Assembly: GCF_022601715.1 (NCBI RefSeq)
Contig: NZ_JAKVIM010000012.1
Coordinates: 1-64,000, forward strand
DNA: 64,000 nucleotides
Reading direction: 5' to 3'
Source: Acinetobacter zhairuonensis
Lineage (GTDB): Bacteria; Pseudomonadota; Gammaproteobacteria; Pseudomonadales; Moraxellaceae
Both the position numbers and the translations under genes were made by a program. The notes under the pieces were generated by a model. That model was not told the origin of the DNA. It ran no database searches and saw nothing but the letters and a program-made list of their open reading frames with translations. Below, piece after piece: positions 63,771-64,000 of the stretch (position 1 is its first letter; the number at the start of each line of letters is the position of its first letter).

Positions 63771-64000
63771 CTATAAAACTTCAAACTCAATTCTTCTATT
63801 CTTCTTGCGCCCTTCAGCAGTCGCATTGTCTGCAACTGGTTTTTCAGAGCCTAAGCCTGCAGTACTCAGACGTCCAGCTACTATGCTCTTGCTAACCAAA
63901 TAGGTTTTCACTGCTTCTGCCCGAGCCAAACTCAACTGTTCATTTTTCTTGGCATCCCCTGAGCTATCCGTATGCCCAATAATTTTGACGTTCTTTTCTT
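63771..64000 (-). CDS. OmpA-domain protein, C-terminal part (5' end outside the window)
   Basis: The last 76 residues are visible. They form an OmpA-like peptidoglycan-binding domain: IIGHTDSSGDAKKNEQLSLA, then RAEAVKTYLVSK, GLGSEKPVADNATAEGRKKN and RRIEFEVL at the stop. The HTDSSG and NRRIEF motifs are diagnostic. It lies just upstream of the PAAR gene, so it is likely a type VI-linked wall-binding protein (TagN/TssL-type OmpA), but the rest of the gene must be seen to tell. The start is to the right of the window. Confidence 0.85.
   Translation of the reverse strand, partial: EKNVKIIGHTDSSGDAKKNEQLSLARAEAVKTYLVSKSIVAGRLSTAGLGSEKPVADNATAEGRKKNRRIEFEVL

Overview
The window is a 64 kb piece of a Gammaproteobacterial chromosome, almost certainly from the genus Acinetobacter (Moraxellaceae). 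The evidence is low G+C, AT-rich intergenic DNA, a Moraxellaceae-style gene order (purM-purN divergent from perM-like and hda; lptM-lysA-dapF; lolCD next to a PilZ gene) and two CSLREA/GlyGly-CTERM proteins of the rhombotarget type. I do not assign a species. The region is mostly housekeeping chromosome. I saw no tRNA, rRNA, CRISPR array, insertion sequence or prophage.

Layout. 1-2.6 kb holds the end of the Tol-Pal envelope system (tolA 3' end, tolB, pal). 2.6-6.3 kb has a small acidic protein, fbp, a SpoU/TrmH RNA methylase, and a compact operon of an ECF-like sigma factor, a one-TM probable anti-sigma factor and a DUF3106-type periplasmic protein. 6.4-10.7 kb is a two-gene operon of large secreted beta-helix proteins, each with a CSLREA motif and a GlyGly-CTERM tail. 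11-24 kb carries hda, an AI-2E/PerM-type membrane protein, purM-purN, a hydrolase plus S49 peptidase, a lipid A-type acyltransferase, comEC, lolD-lolC, a PilZ protein, an EamA transporter and a YaiI-type protein. 24-33 kb is more accessory: an unrecognised 309-aa protein, an AT-rich gap with DnaA-box-like sites and a 46-aa membrane ORF, serC, a Coq4-like protein, and a TolC + HlyD + two ABC-2 permease export operon with no ATPase gene. 33-47 kb has a lipoprotein, gyrA (with an unusual insert), etfBA, a LysE exporter divergent from an Lrp regulator, a GNAT gene, xerC, dapF, lysA, lptM and an amino-acid permease. 47-64 kb has an alanine/glycine:Na+ symporter, radA, a Tim44-like protein, a TehB-type methylase, cysD-cysN, a secreted lipase-like lipoprotein, ubiC-ubiA, glnA with a sigma-54/NtrC-type control region, an outer-membrane protein, a YddG-type exporter, and at the right edge a PAAR spike gene behind an OmpA-domain gene, which suggests type VI secretion genes just outside the window.

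The observations most worth following are: an ~89-residue charged helical insert in the C-terminal domain of GyrA; a CysN whose C-terminal tail looks like a decayed APS-kinase (CysC) domain; the paired GlyGly-CTERM proteins; the sigma/anti-sigma/DUF3106 operon; the ATPase-less ABC-2 export operon; and the nitrogen-control region of glnA. I found no clearly new defence or mobile system.
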